From positions 919,993 to 983,992 of the forward strand of contig NZ_JAPEMT010000001.1 in assembly GCF_026342435.1 (NCBI RefSeq): 64,000 bases of DNA, in the 5' to 3' direction. Below the pieces are notes generated by a model. The model searched no databases, was not told where the DNA came from, and was given only the letters and a program-made list of their open reading frames with translations. This DNA is from Streptomyces sp. NBC_00237. Lineage in GTDB: Bacteria > Actinomycetota > Actinomycetes > Streptomycetales > Streptomycetaceae. Below, in pieces: positions 17,295 to 25,953 of this stretch. The position numbers and the translations under genes are program-made. Positions within the stretch are counted from its first letter, which is position 1. Each line of letters opens with the position of its first letter.

Positions 17295-17312
17295 TTGTGA
17301 ATGTATTCACAA
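17295..17312. promoter_or_regulatory. Rex-type operator upstream of pflB
   Basis: TTGTGAATGTATTCACAA is a perfect 8-2-8 inverted repeat and fits the Streptomyces Rex consensus TTGTGAA-N4-TTCACAA at every defined base. It also satisfies the CRP/FNR form TGTGA-N6-TCACA. It lies 177 bp before the pflB ATG and 127 bp before the divergent LtrA start. Rex senses NADH/NAD+ and represses respiratory and fermentative genes. Confidence 0.75.
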
Positions 17313-17489
17313 GCGAACTTGGGACGTAAGTCCCGCCAAAAACCGCAGGTCAGAAGGCCATTACCGAAGCCCGCGCGATGGAAAAGGGGCCTTTCGGTCC
17401 TCGACTGAGGACCATTGCTTCCCGCGGGAGGCACCCGACAGGAGTGGAATGGAGGCACAGCGACGAAGCAGGAACGGAAGGTGCGGACG

Positions 17490-19760
17490 ATGACCACAGC
17501 CCCCGTGGACACGACGGCGACCGAGACGCAGGCGCAGGACGCCTGGGACGGTTTCGAGGACGGACTGTGGCGCGACGCGGTGGACGTCCGCGACTTCGTC
17601 CAGCGGAACTACACCCCGTACGAGGGCGACGCCGCCTTCCTCACCGGAGCCACCGAGCGCACCACCGCCGTGTGGCAGAAGCTCCTGGGCATGTTCCCCG
17701 AGGAGAACGCGAAGGGCGTCTACGACGTCGACGTGTCGACCCCGTCGCGCATCGACGCCTTCGCCCCCGGCTTCATCGACGCCGACAAGGACCTCATCGT
17801 CGGTCTCCAGACCGACGGCGCCCTCAAGCGCGCGATCATGCCCAACGGCGGCTGGCGCATGGTGGAGACGGCCCTCAACGCGTACGGCTACGAGGCCGAT
17901 CCCCAGGTCCGCGACGTCTACACGCACCTGCGCAAGACCCACAACGAGGGCGTCTTCGACGCCTACACCCCCGAGATCCGCGCCTGCCGCTCCTCCGGCA
18001 TCATCACGGGCCTGCCCGACGCGTACGGCCGGGGCCGCATCATCGGCGACTACCGTCGCGTCGCCCTGTACGGCGTCGACCGCCTCATCGAGGCGAAGGA
18101 GGCCGACAAGGCGCGCCTGGGCGAGCAGTGGGCCACCGAGCACGTCATCCGCGACCGCGAGGAGATCTCCGAGCAGATCAAGGCGCTCAAGGAACTCGCG
18201 TCGATGGCCGCTTCGTACGGCTACGACATCTCCGGCCCGGCGACCACCGGCCGCGAGGCCGTCCAGTGGCTGTACTTCGCGTACCTCGCCGCCGTGAAGG
18301 AGCAGAACGGCGCGGCCATGTCGATCGGCCGCATCGACAACTTCCTCGACATCTACCTCCAGCGCGACATCGAGAAGGGCCTCATCACCGAGGAGCAGGC
18401 CCAGGAGTTCATCGACGACTTCGTCATCAAGCTCCGCATCGTCCGCTTCCTGCGCACCCCGGAGTACAACGAGCTCTACTCCGGCGACCCGACCTGGGTG
18501 ACCTGGTCGATGGCGGGCATCGGCGAGGACGGCCGCCCGCTGGTCTCCCGCACCACCTTCCGCGCCCTCCGGACGCTCTACAACCTGGGTCCGGCCCCCG
18601 AGCCCAACCTGACCGTCTTCTGGTCGCAGCAGCTTCCCCAGGGCTTCAAGGAGTACGCCTCGCAGGTCGCCATCGACACCTCGGCGATCCAGTTCGAGTC
18701 CGACGAGCTGATGCGCCCGAAGTACGGCGACGACACCGCCATCGCGTGCTGCGTCTCGGCGATGGCCGTCGGCAAGCAGATGCAGTTCTTCGGCGCCCGC
18801 GTCAACGTCGCCAAGGCGCTGCTGTACGCCATCAACGGCGGCCGGGACGAGAAGTCCGGCAAGACCGTGGTGAAGGGCTTCGAGCCGGTCACCGGCGACC
18901 ACCTCGACTACGAGGACGTCGCCCCGCGCTACGACGCGATGCTGGACTGGCTGGCGAAGACGTACGTCCACGCGCTCAACGTCATTCACTACATGCACGA
19001 CAAGTACGCGTACGAGCGCATCGAGATGGCCCTGCACGACCAGGAGATCCTGCGCACCATGGCCTGCGGCATCGCCGGTCTCTCGGTCGCCGCCGACTCC
19101 CTCTCCGCCATCAAGCACGCCCGCGTGAAGGTGATCCGGGACGAGACGGGCCTCGCGGTCGACTACGAGATCGAGGGCGATTACCCGGCGTACGGCAACA
19201 ACGACGACCGCGCGGACCAGATCGCCCGGCGCATCGTCGAGGACTTCATGAAGAAGATCCGCAAGCACCCGACGTACCGCGACGCCCTGCACACACAGTC
19301 TGTGCTCACGATCACTTCAAACGTGGTCTACGGCAAGAAGACCGGCAACACCCCCGACGGCCGCCGCGCGGGCACCCCGTTCGCCCCCGGCGCCAACCCG
19401 ATGAACGGACGCGACGAGCACGGCTACATCGCCTCCGCCCTGTCGGTCGCGAAGCTGCCCTACGACGACGCCGAGGACGGCATCTCGCTGACGAACACCA
19501 TCACGCCGGACGCGCTCGGCCGCACGGCCGAGGAGCGCGTGGCGAACCTGGCGGGCGTCCTCGACGGCTTCATGGCGAGCAACGGCTTCCACATGAACGT
19601 CAACGTGCTCGACAAGGCAATGCTCGAAGACGCCATGGAGCACCCGGAGAACTACCCGCAGCTGACCATCCGGGTCTCCGGCTACGCGGTCAACTTCGTG
19701 CGGCTGACCCGCGAGCAGCAGCTCGACGTCATCAACCGCACCTTCCACGGCTCGCTCTAG
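17490..19760 (+). CDS. pflB: Pyruvate formate-lyase (formate C-acetyltransferase)
   Basis: The 756-residue glycyl-radical enzyme converts pyruvate and CoA to acetyl-CoA and formate. It is full length (E. coli PflB is 760) and keeps the catalytic pair C420-C421 ([16 protein letters not shown]) and the radical-bearing glycine, about G731, in the C-terminal [17 protein letters not shown] and [23 protein letters not shown] are also typical. The pair of cysteines separates it from glycerol dehydratase and choline TMA-lyase relatives. AAGG lies about 9 bases before ATG 17490. The matching activase follows. The radical enzyme is destroyed by oxygen, so its presence implies use under micro-oxic or anoxic conditions. 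Confidence 0.93.
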   Translation: MTTAPVDTTATETQAQDAWDGFEDGLWRDAVDVRDFVQRNYTPYEGDAAFLTGATERTTAVWQKLLGMFPEENAKGVYDVDVSTPSRIDAFAPGFIDADKDLIVGLQTDGALKRAIMPNGGWRMVETALNAYGYEADPQVRDVYTHLRKTHNEGVFDAYTPEIRACRSSGIITGLPDAYGRGRIIGDYRRVALYGVDRLIEAKEADKARLGEQWATEHVIRDREEISEQIKALKELASMAASYGYDISGPATTGREAVQWLYFAYLAAVKEQNGAAMSIGRIDNFLDIYLQRDIEKGLITEEQAQEFIDDFVIKLRIVRFLRTPEYNELYSGDPTWVTWSMAGIGEDGRPLVSRTTFRALRTLYNLGPAPEPNLTVFWSQQLPQGFKEYASQVAIDTSAIQFESDELMRPKYGDDTAIACCVSAMAVGKQMQFFGARVNVAKALLYAINGGRDEKSGKTVVKGFEPVTGDHLDYEDVAPRYDAMLDWLAKTYVHALNVIHYMHDKYAYERIEMALHDQEILRTMACGIAGLSVAADSLSAIKHARVKVIRDETGLAVDYEIEGDYPAYGNNDDRADQIARRIVEDFMKKIRKHPTYRDALHTQSVLTITSNVVYGKKTGNTPDGRRAGTPFAPGANPMNGRDEHGYIASALSVAKLPYDDAEDGISLTNTITPDALGRTAEERVANLAGVLDGFMASNGFHMNVNVLDKAMLEDAMEHPENYPQLTIRVSGYAVNFVRLTREQQLDVINRTFHGSL

Positions 19761-19808
19761 GGCCCCGCCCGCCAGCGCCCCGCCCGCATCCTCGCGGGCC
19801 CCCGGATC

Positions 19809-19861
19809 CGTACGGCGCCGGGACCGATCCCCCTGACCACACCCGGTCCCGGCGCCGTACG
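19809..19861 (+). terminator. Perfect 18-bp inverted repeat between pflB and pflA
   Basis: CGTACGGCGCCGGGACCG (19809-19826) and its exact complement (19844-19861) enclose a 17-base loop, followed by an A-run. It ends 36 bp before pflA. It may act as a partial terminator or RNA-stability element, giving far more lyase than activase. Confidence 0.65.
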
Positions 19862-19897
19862 AAAACGTTTCTCCGCCCCTCCCAGGAGGTTCCTGCC

Positions 19898-20725
19898 ATG
19901 ACCGCCGTACTGCTCGGAACGGATATCCCCGTACGGGCCGCCGTCCCCGCCGCGCCCGAGGGCGCGACCCCGGCCGGTGCCGCCACCCAGCGGCCCATCA
20001 GCGGCTCGGTGCACTCCTGGGACCTGTCCACCGGCGTCGACGGCCCCGGCACCCGCTTCGTCACGTTCCTCTCCGGCTGCCCGCTGACCTGCCTGTACTG
20101 CCACAACCCCGACACCATGAAGATGCGCAACGGGAAGCGGTACGCGGCGGACGACATCGTCGCGGAGGCGGCCAAGTACACGACGTTCATCCGGGCGTCC
20201 GGCGGCGGTGCCACGATCAGCGGCGGCGAACCCCTCCTCCAGCCGGTCTTCGCGGGCGAGCTCTTCCACCGCTTCAAGCACGAACTCGGCCTGCACACCG
20301 CCCTGGACACCTCCGGCTACCTGGGCGCGCGCGCCACCGACGCGATGCTGCGCGACGTCGATCTCGTCCTCCTGGACATCAAGTCCTGGGACCCGGCCAC
20401 GTACACGAAGGTCACCGGCCGCGAACTGGCCCCCACTCTCGACTTCGCCCGCCGCCTGGCCGCCCTCGACAAGCAGGTGCACGTACGTTTCGTCCTCGTG
20501 CCGGGCCTGACGGGCGACCCGGCCAACGTCGAGGGCGTCGCCGCCTTCGCCGCCTCCCTGGGCGTGGTCTCGCGGGTCGACGTCCTTCCCTTCCACAAGC
20601 TGGGCGAGGCCAAGTGGGAGGCCCTCGGCAAGACCTTCACCCTGCACGACACCCCGTCCCCCGGTCCGGCCGAAGTGGCGGCGGCCCGCGAGATCTTCCA
20701 GGGGCACGGCCTGTACGCCGTTTGA
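19898..20725 (+). CDS. pflA: Pyruvate formate-lyase activating enzyme (radical SAM)
   Basis: The 275-residue radical-SAM protein has the canonical C61-x3-C65-x2-C68 motif (SGCPLTCLYCHNPDTM) for its [4Fe-4S] cluster, and ASGGGATISGGEPLLQP for SAM binding. The C-terminal DVLPFHKLGEAKWEALG is typical of PflA. It installs the glycyl radical on PflB. The N-terminus is about 30 residues longer than in E. coli and Ala/Pro-rich. AGGAGG lies ideally before the ATG. The electron donor is flavodoxin or ferredoxin in other bacteria; the ferredoxin-like gene at 24265 is a candidate by proximity only. Confidence 0.93.
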   Translation: MTAVLLGTDIPVRAAVPAAPEGATPAGAATQRPISGSVHSWDLSTGVDGPGTRFVTFLSGCPLTCLYCHNPDTMKMRNGKRYAADDIVAEAAKYTTFIRASGGGATISGGEPLLQPVFAGELFHRFKHELGLHTALDTSGYLGARATDAMLRDVDLVLLDIKSWDPATYTKVTGRELAPTLDFARRLAALDKQVHVRFVLVPGLTGDPANVEGVAAFAASLGVVSRVDVLPFHKLGEAKWEALGKTFTLHDTPSPGPAEVAAAREIFQGHGLYAV

Positions 20726-20735
20726 GTGCGCCAAG

Positions 20736-20758
20736 GGGTGAAAAATACCCTTTCGCCC
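20736..20758. promoter_or_regulatory. Imperfect inverted repeat ahead of the respiratory operon
   Basis: GGGTGAAA and TTTCGCCC (7 of 8 positions pair) flank AATACCC, starting 10 bp after the pflA stop and ending 12 bp before the next start. The local A/T content is unusually high. It could be an operator or a short terminator. Confidence 0.35.
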
Positions 20759-20770
20759 TAATTTGATGGA

Positions 20771-21904
20771 GTGACCGAGCCCTCACCACTGACACCGGAC
20801 CCGACACCGCCCCCCAGCCCCGGGGGCGTCCCCCCTGCGGCCCCCGGCGGAGCCGCACCGCTCGGTTCCCCCCGTCCCACCCTCTCGGTGACCCGACGCG
20901 CCACCCTCGTCGCCACAGCGGTGTCAGCGCTCCTCGTCCTCGCCATCTACTTCGGCAGCAGAATGCTGAGGGACTTCGACTCCGCCCTCCTCCCCTACGC
21001 CGTCGCCACGATCTTCCTCGCCTTCGGCGTCGCCTACCGCTACACCGTCTGGGTCTCCGCCCCCGGCGCCCGCCGCCTCTTCACCAAGGGCTGGGGCAGC
21101 CTCTTCTCCGCCGAGAACTTCCGCAAGGCCCCCACCGCGCTCCCCAGGATGATCGCGACCTACCTCGGCTTCCAGAAGTTCCTCGGCGCCCGCAGCCACG
21201 CCCGCTGGGCCGCTCACCAGCTCATCTTCTGGGGCTGCATCCTCGCCGCCGCGATCACCTTCCCCCTCACCTGGGGCTGGTTCACCTTCACGTCCTCGAC
21301 CGGCTCGGGCCCCGGCTACGAGATGCGCGTCTGGGGCTTCAAGGTCCTCGGCTACGACTCCGCCAGCCTCATCGGCTGGCTGATGTTCCACGGCCTCGAC
21401 GTCGCCGCCGTACTGGTCATCCCCGGAGCCTCGTACTTCCTGTGGCGGCGGATGAAGGACCGAGGCGCGATGACAGGACAGCGCTTCGCCTACGACCTGG
21501 TCCCGCTCATCGCGCTCATCGTCATCTCGGTCACCGGCCTGCTCCTGACCTTCTCCTCGATCTTCCTGCACGGCGGCGGCTACGAGTTCCTGGCGCTCCT
21601 GCACATGGTCTCGGTGGTCTTCACCCTCATCTACGTCCCCTTCGGGAAGTTCTTCCACATCGTGCAGCGGCCCGCGGCCGTCGGTATGCAGCTCTTCAAG
21701 TACACGGCGAGGCAGCAGGACGAGGTCTTCCACTGCCGCCGCTGCGACACCCCGATCGACACCGCGCCGTACGTCGAGAACCTCGAAGCCACCATGCGCG
21801 ACCTGAAGCTCGACTTCGCCGAATGGGCCGAGTACTGCCCCCGCTGCAAGCGCGAGCTGCGCGGCAACGCCTACCTCTCGCACGTCAAGAAGGGCTTCAA
21901 GTGA
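20771..21904 (+). CDS. Cytochrome-b-like (NarI/DsrM-type) membrane subunit with C-terminal zinc ribbon
   Basis: The 377-residue protein has about six transmembrane helices, several carrying histidines suited to heme b: AAHQLIFWG, LMFHGLDVA, LLHMVSV and GKFFHIVQ. A cytoplasmic C-terminus then holds two CxxC pairs (FHCRRCDTPID and YCPRCKREL), which look like a rubredoxin-like or zinc knuckle. This arrangement suits a quinol-oxidising anchor for the oxidoreductase encoded next. The GTG at 20771 has a poor ribosome-binding site, and the first 38 residues are Pro/Ala-rich, so a later start is possible. Its stop overlaps the next gene as GTGA. Confidence 0.65.
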   Translation: MTEPSPLTPDPTPPPSPGGVPPAAPGGAAPLGSPRPTLSVTRRATLVATAVSALLVLAIYFGSRMLRDFDSALLPYAVATIFLAFGVAYRYTVWVSAPGARRLFTKGWGSLFSAENFRKAPTALPRMIATYLGFQKFLGARSHARWAAHQLIFWGCILAAAITFPLTWGWFTFTSSTGSGPGYEMRVWGFKVLGYDSASLIGWLMFHGLDVAAVLVIPGASYFLWRRMKDRGAMTGQRFAYDLVPLIALIVISVTGLLLTFSSIFLHGGGYEFLALLHMVSVVFTLIYVPFGKFFHIVQRPAAVGMQLFKYTARQQDEVFHCRRCDTPIDTAPYVENLEATMRDLKLDFAEWAEYCPRCKRELRGNAYLSHVKKGFK

Positions 21905-24258
21905 CCGCGCAAGACGTCCCGTTGGGGCCGACCGTCCGGAGCGCGAAGCCCGCCCCGCCGGGCGGACGCATCCCGCTCGACCCCGCCATCTCCCCGCCCG
22001 GCACCCGGGGCTTCCGCGACGCGGGCGGCATCCCCGCCGACCAGTGGCACGCCGACCAGAACGGCGAGACCCTCGTCCCCACCCACTGCTGCTTCTGCGG
22101 CGTGCAGTGCGGCATGTATCTGCGCGTCGACAAGGGCGGCAAGGTCTTCGGCGTCGAGCCGCGCAACCACGACATCAACCGGATGCGGCTGTGCCCCAAG
22201 GGCATCAACGCCTACCAGCAGGTCAACCACCCCGACCGCCTGACCGCCCCCCTGATGCGCCGCTCCCGCGACGAGGAGTTCGAGGAGGTCTCCTGGGAGG
22301 AGGCCCTCGACTTCACCGTCTCCGAGATCCGGCGCATCCAACAGGCGTACGGCAACGACGCGTTCGGCCTGCTCGGCGGCGCGAGCCTCTTCTCCGAGAA
22401 GACGTATCTGGTCGGCAAGTTCGCCCGGGTCGCCCTCAGGACGAAGCACGTCGACTACAACGGCCGCCTGTGCATGGTCTCCGCCGCCGGGGCCAACAAG
22501 CTCGCCTTCGGCATCGACCGCGCGGGCAACCCCTTCTCCGACATCCTCCTCACCGACTGCCTGCTCATCGCGGGCTCCAACGTCGGCGAGTGCTTCCCGG
22601 TGATGACCCAGTACCTGTGGGGTGCGCGCGACCGGGGTGCGGTGCTGATCGTGGTCGACCCGCGCGAGACGGCCGTCGCCCGCACCGCCGACATCCACGT
22701 CGCCCTCAAACCCGGCACTGACTCCGCGTTCTTCAACGCCGTCCTGCACGTCGTCGTGCGCGAAGAGCTGGTCGACGAGGCGTATCTCGCGGCGTACGCC
22801 ACCGGCTGGGACGAGGTGAAGGCCAAGGCCGCCGAGTACCCGCCCGAGCGCTCCGCCGGGATCTGCGGGGTCCCCGCCGCCCAGATCGAACAGGTCGCCC
22901 GGGTCTTCGCGGGCGCGGGCAAGGCGATGGCCTGGCACGCGCGCGGCATCGAGCACCACTCGCAGGGTGTCGAGAACTGCCTCTCCGTCATCAACCTCTG
23001 CGTCGCCACCGGCAACATCGGCAAGCCAGGGGCCGGTTACGGCACGATCACCGGCCAGGGCAACGGACAGGGCGGGCGCGAGCACGGCCAGAAGTCCGAC
23101 ATGCTGCCCGGCGGCCGCTCCATCATGAACGCCGAGCACCGCCGCCAGATCTGCGAGATCTGGGGCATCGAGGAGTCCGAACTCCCGGCGGCGGGAACCT
23201 CGATGATGGAGATGGTCTGGCAGATGCGGCGCGGCGAGATCCGCGGCCTGATCGGCATCTGCAACAACCCCTTCGTCTCCCTGCCCAACTACCGGGTGAC
23301 GAAGGAGGGTTACGACGCGACGGAGTTCCACGCCCAGTTCGACTTCTTCCTCTCCGAGACGGCCGCCAACGCGCACGTCGTCTTCCCCGTCACCACCTGG
23401 GCCGAGGACGAGGGCGTGATGGCCAACGCCGAGGCCCGCGTCGTCAAGCACAACAAGGCCCAGGAACCCCCGGCGGGCGTCCGCACCGACACCTGGGTGA
23501 TGTGCCAGCTCGCCCAACGCCTCGGCGTGGGCGACAAGTTCGCCTTCGCCGGCTCCCGCGAGGTCTTCGACGAACTCCGCGTCGCCTCCTCCGGCACCGT
23601 CAACGACTACTACGGCATCACCTACGAGCGCCTGGAGGAGACCGGCGGCATCGCCTGGCCCTGCCCGGACACCGAGCACCCCGGCACCCCCCGCCTCTTC
23701 GAGGACGGGAGGACCTGGCACCCCGACGGCAAGATCCACCTCCAGGCCGTCGAGTGGCACCAGCCGATGGACCCGTACGACGACGAGTTCCCGATGTCCC
23801 TCACCACGGGCCGTACCGTCGCGCACTTCCTCTCCGGCAACCAGACCCGCCGCGTGGGCGCGCTCGTCGAGCAGACTCCGCGCCCCTGGGTGGAGGTGCA
23901 CCCCTCGCACGGCTTCCAGAACGGCGATCCGGTACGGGTCGTCACCCGCCGGGGCAGTGCCGTCTTCCCGGCCCTGGTCACCGAGGCGATCCGCCCCGAC
24001 ACCTTCTTCGTCCCGTACCACTGGCCCGCCCCGACGGCCGCGAACATCCTCACCATCGACGCCCTCGACCCCCGCTCCAAGATCCCGGAGTACAAGGTCT
24101 GCGCCTGCCGCATCGAGCGCGCCGAGTCGATCGACGAGGTCCCGGCCCCACCCGTCGCCCCCGGCCACGTGGCGTACCCGGAGACGCAGGTCTCCCGCAC
24201 CGACACCCTGCCGCCCACCGCCCCACAGGGCAGGGCGACCGCAGAAGAGAGGCGCTGA
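21901..24258 (+). CDS. NasA-like molybdopterin oxidoreductase (nitrate reductase or formate dehydrogenase)
   Basis: The 785-residue Mo-bisMGD enzyme carries an N-terminal [4Fe-4S] motif C63-x2-C66-x3-C70...C98 and the Moco-binding domains. The likely Mo ligand is C191 in NGRLCMVSAAGANK, which resembles RLCM of assimilatory nitrate reductases. Formate dehydrogenases instead have Sec or Cys in RV(U/C)H. GYGTITGQGNGQGG and the C-terminal dinucleotide-binding domain (TGRTVAHFLSGNQTRR) are present. There is no Tat signal, so it is cytoplasmic. A NarK-type transporter in the same operon favours nitrate reduction; the pfl genes next door keep formate oxidation open. Confidence 0.8.
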   Translation: MTAQDVPLGPTVRSAKPAPPGGRIPLDPAISPPGTRGFRDAGGIPADQWHADQNGETLVPTHCCFCGVQCGMYLRVDKGGKVFGVEPRNHDINRMRLCPKGINAYQQVNHPDRLTAPLMRRSRDEEFEEVSWEEALDFTVSEIRRIQQAYGNDAFGLLGGASLFSEKTYLVGKFARVALRTKHVDYNGRLCMVSAAGANKLAFGIDRAGNPFSDILLTDCLLIAGSNVGECFPVMTQYLWGARDRGAVLIVVDPRETAVARTADIHVALKPGTDSAFFNAVLHVVVREELVDEAYLAAYATGWDEVKAKAAEYPPERSAGICGVPAAQIEQVARVFAGAGKAMAWHARGIEHHSQGVENCLSVINLCVATGNIGKPGAGYGTITGQGNGQGGREHGQKSDMLPGGRSIMNAEHRRQICEIWGIEESELPAAGTSMMEMVWQMRRGEIRGLIGICNNPFVSLPNYRVTKEGYDATEFHAQFDFFLSETAANAHVVFPVTTWAEDEGVMANAEARVVKHNKAQEPPAGVRTDTWVMCQLAQRLGVGDKFAFAGSREVFDELRVASSGTVNDYYGITYERLEETGGIAWPCPDTEHPGTPRLFEDGRTWHPDGKIHLQAVEWHQPMDPYDDEFPMSLTTGRTVAHFLSGNQTRRVGALVEQTPRPWVEVHPSHGFQNGDPVRVVTRRGSAVFPALVTEAIRPDTFFVPYHWPAPTAANILTIDALDPRSKIPEYKVCACRIERAESIDEVPAPPVAPGHVAYPETQVSRTDTLPPTAPQGRATAEERR

Positions 24259-24264
24259 CCAGCC

Positions 24265-24864
24265 ATGATGGGTAAAACGATCTTCATCGACCCGGGTCGC
24301 TGCATCGGCTGCCAGGCATGTGTCTCGGCCTGCCGCGAATGCGACTCGCACCGGGGCAAGTCGATGATCCACCTCGACTACACCGAGCCCGGTCAATCCG
24401 TCGCCTCCCTTCCCACCGTCTGCATGCACTGCGAGGACCCGGTCGCACCCTGCGCCGAGGTCTGTCCCGCCGAGGCGATCCTGATCACCGCCGACGGGGT
24501 GGTGCAGCAGGCCGACACCACCCGCTGCATCGGCTGCGGGAACTGCGTGAACGCCTGCCCCTTCGGCGTCCCCAAGATCGATCTGGAAGCCAAGCTCCAG
24601 ATGAAGTGCAACCTCTGTTACGACCGCACCGCCTACGGGCTCGCGCCCATGTGCGCCACGGTCTGCCCGACCGGGGCCCTCTTCTACGGAACGCTCGAAG
24701 AGCTCCAGGCCGAGCGACCCGGCGTCCAGGTCGCCGACTCCTTCGCGTTCGGCGACGTGATGGTCTCCACCGGGGTCGCCATGGTCGTCCCCGCCGACAA
24801 GGTCCAGTGGCCGGTGCCCGGCGGGCTCCCGGTCGTCGAGGTGAACGGAGTCGACGTCCGATGA
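24265..24864 (+). CDS. Four-cluster ferredoxin-like electron-transfer subunit (NrfC/HybA type)
   Basis: The 199-residue protein carries 17 cysteines arranged for four [4Fe-4S] clusters: CIGCQACVSAC at residues 13-23, CMHCEDPVAPCAEVCP, CIGCGNCVNACP, and CNLCYDR...CATVCP. This is the usual electron-wire subunit of Mo-bisMGD oxidoreductases, here between the catalytic subunit and the membrane or Rieske partner. It starts at one of two adjacent ATGs (24265 or 24268), 6 bp after the preceding stop. Its own stop overlaps the Rieske start as ATGA, which suggests equimolar synthesis. No signal peptide, so cytoplasmic. Confidence 0.88.
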   Translation: MMGKTIFIDPGRCIGCQACVSACRECDSHRGKSMIHLDYTEPGQSVASLPTVCMHCEDPVAPCAEVCPAEAILITADGVVQQADTTRCIGCGNCVNACPFGVPKIDLEAKLQMKCNLCYDRTAYGLAPMCATVCPTGALFYGTLEELQAERPGVQVADSFAFGDVMVSTGVAMVVPADKVQWPVPGGLPVVEVNGVDVR

Positions 24865-25547
24865 GCACAGTCCAGCCACCGTCCCCCGGGGACACCCGGG
24901 TCCCCGAGGACGCCGACGCCGCACAGGCCGCACTCCACGACCGGATCAGCGCCGACTCCCTCACCTCCCGCCGCGACTATCTCCGGATCGTCGCCACCGT
25001 CTCCGGCGGCCTCGCCGTCGGCGGCCTGGCGGTCGCCGGGGGAGTACTGCACCGGCACGGCGACCCCGAGGGCGACGGCGCCCCGGAGCCGAAGAGGATC
25101 GCCGAGGGCCTGCCGCCCGGCGAGTCGATCGCCTTCCGCTACCCCGGCGACGAGGACCGGGCCGTCGCCGTCCGCCTCGACGACGGCTCCCTCGTCGGCT
25201 ACTCCGCCGTCTGTACGCACCTGGCCTGCGCGGTCCTGTGGCGCAAGGAACGCGGCTCCGAGGGCGAGCTGTACTGCCCCTGCCACGAGGGCGTCTTCGA
25301 CGCCCGCACCGGCGAGGTCACCGCAGGGCCGCCGCCCCGCGGCCTGCCCAAGGTGGTGGTCGTCGAGGAGGTCGACGGCAGCATCTGGGCGATCGGCACC
25401 ACCCGCTCCGGCGAGAGCGTCGAGGACGGCCTGTGCCGCCAGATCATCGACGAACGCCCCGAGTTCGCGGCCCGGATCGGCTGCCCGGGTGCGGCCCCGC
25501 GCCGCAACCCGCAGGCCGAACCCCGCCAGCCGAGCAGGCAGACATGA
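24861..25547 (+). CDS. Rieske [2Fe-2S] protein with Tat-type signal anchor
   Basis: The 228-residue protein begins with about 35 hydrophilic residues, then a twin-arginine motif SRRDYLR and a Gly/Ala-rich hydrophobic segment (residues 44-63), so the Rieske domain should be outside the membrane. Cluster ligands are C118 and H120 (CTHLAC) and C139 and H142 (CPCHEGVF), with C123 and C141 as the stabilising disulfide. A basic Pro-rich tail with two more cysteines ends the protein. It may take electrons from quinol like the Rieske subunit of bc complexes. Its pairing with a cytoplasmic molybdoenzyme is unusual. Confidence 0.87.
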   Translation: MSTVQPPSPGDTRVPEDADAAQAALHDRISADSLTSRRDYLRIVATVSGGLAVGGLAVAGGVLHRHGDPEGDGAPEPKRIAEGLPPGESIAFRYPGDEDRAVAVRLDDGSLVGYSAVCTHLACAVLWRKERGSEGELYCPCHEGVFDARTGEVTAGPPPRGLPKVVVVEEVDGSIWAIGTTRSGESVEDGLCRQIIDERPEFAARIGCPGAAPRRNPQAEPRQPSRQT

Positions 25548-25948
25548 GCGAACCGACCCCGACCCCGCCCCCGAACGCGGCCCCCGCCCCGGGCGTCCCG
25601 CCGCGCCCCGTCTACCACCCCGGCAGCGCCGACCCCCGGCTGAACCGCCCGGTTCACGAGCGCTACCCCCAGATCCGCGCGACCAGCGGTTACGGCGACC
25701 CCCGTATTCGCCACACCGGCCCCGGCCCCGGCGCGGGAACCGAGCAGGAGCCCGAACGCGCCGCCACGTTCAACGCCCGCCTCACGCTCGCCATGACGGT
25801 CGTCATCGGCCAGCTCTGGGCGCTGTTCATCACCGTCAACGAGTGGATGAAGGGCGACACCACCACCGCCTGGTGGGGTGCGGGCTTCCTCTGCCTCTCC
25901 TTCGTGGTCGTCCTCCTCCTCTGGCTCATCGACCCCAAGGACCGGTGA
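25544..25948 (+). CDS. Small two-helix membrane protein of the oxidoreductase operon
   Basis: The 134-residue protein has an 80-residue Pro-rich hydrophilic N-terminus (with DPRLNRPVHERYPQIRATSGYGDPRIRH), then two hydrophobic helices (LTLAMTVVIGQLWALFITV and AGFLCLSFVVVLLLWLI) joined by a short Lys/Asp loop. The start overlaps the Rieske stop as ATGA, and the stop lies 5 bp before the NarK-like gene. I do not recognise a named family. Position suggests an assembly or anchor subunit of the surrounding complex. Confidence 0.7.
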   Translation: MSEPTPTPPPNAAPAPGVPPRPVYHPGSADPRLNRPVHERYPQIRATSGYGDPRIRHTGPGPGAGTEQEPERAATFNARLTLAMTVVIGQLWALFITVNEWMKGDTTTAWWGAGFLCLSFVVVLLLWLIDPKDR

Positions 25949-25953
25949 CTCCC

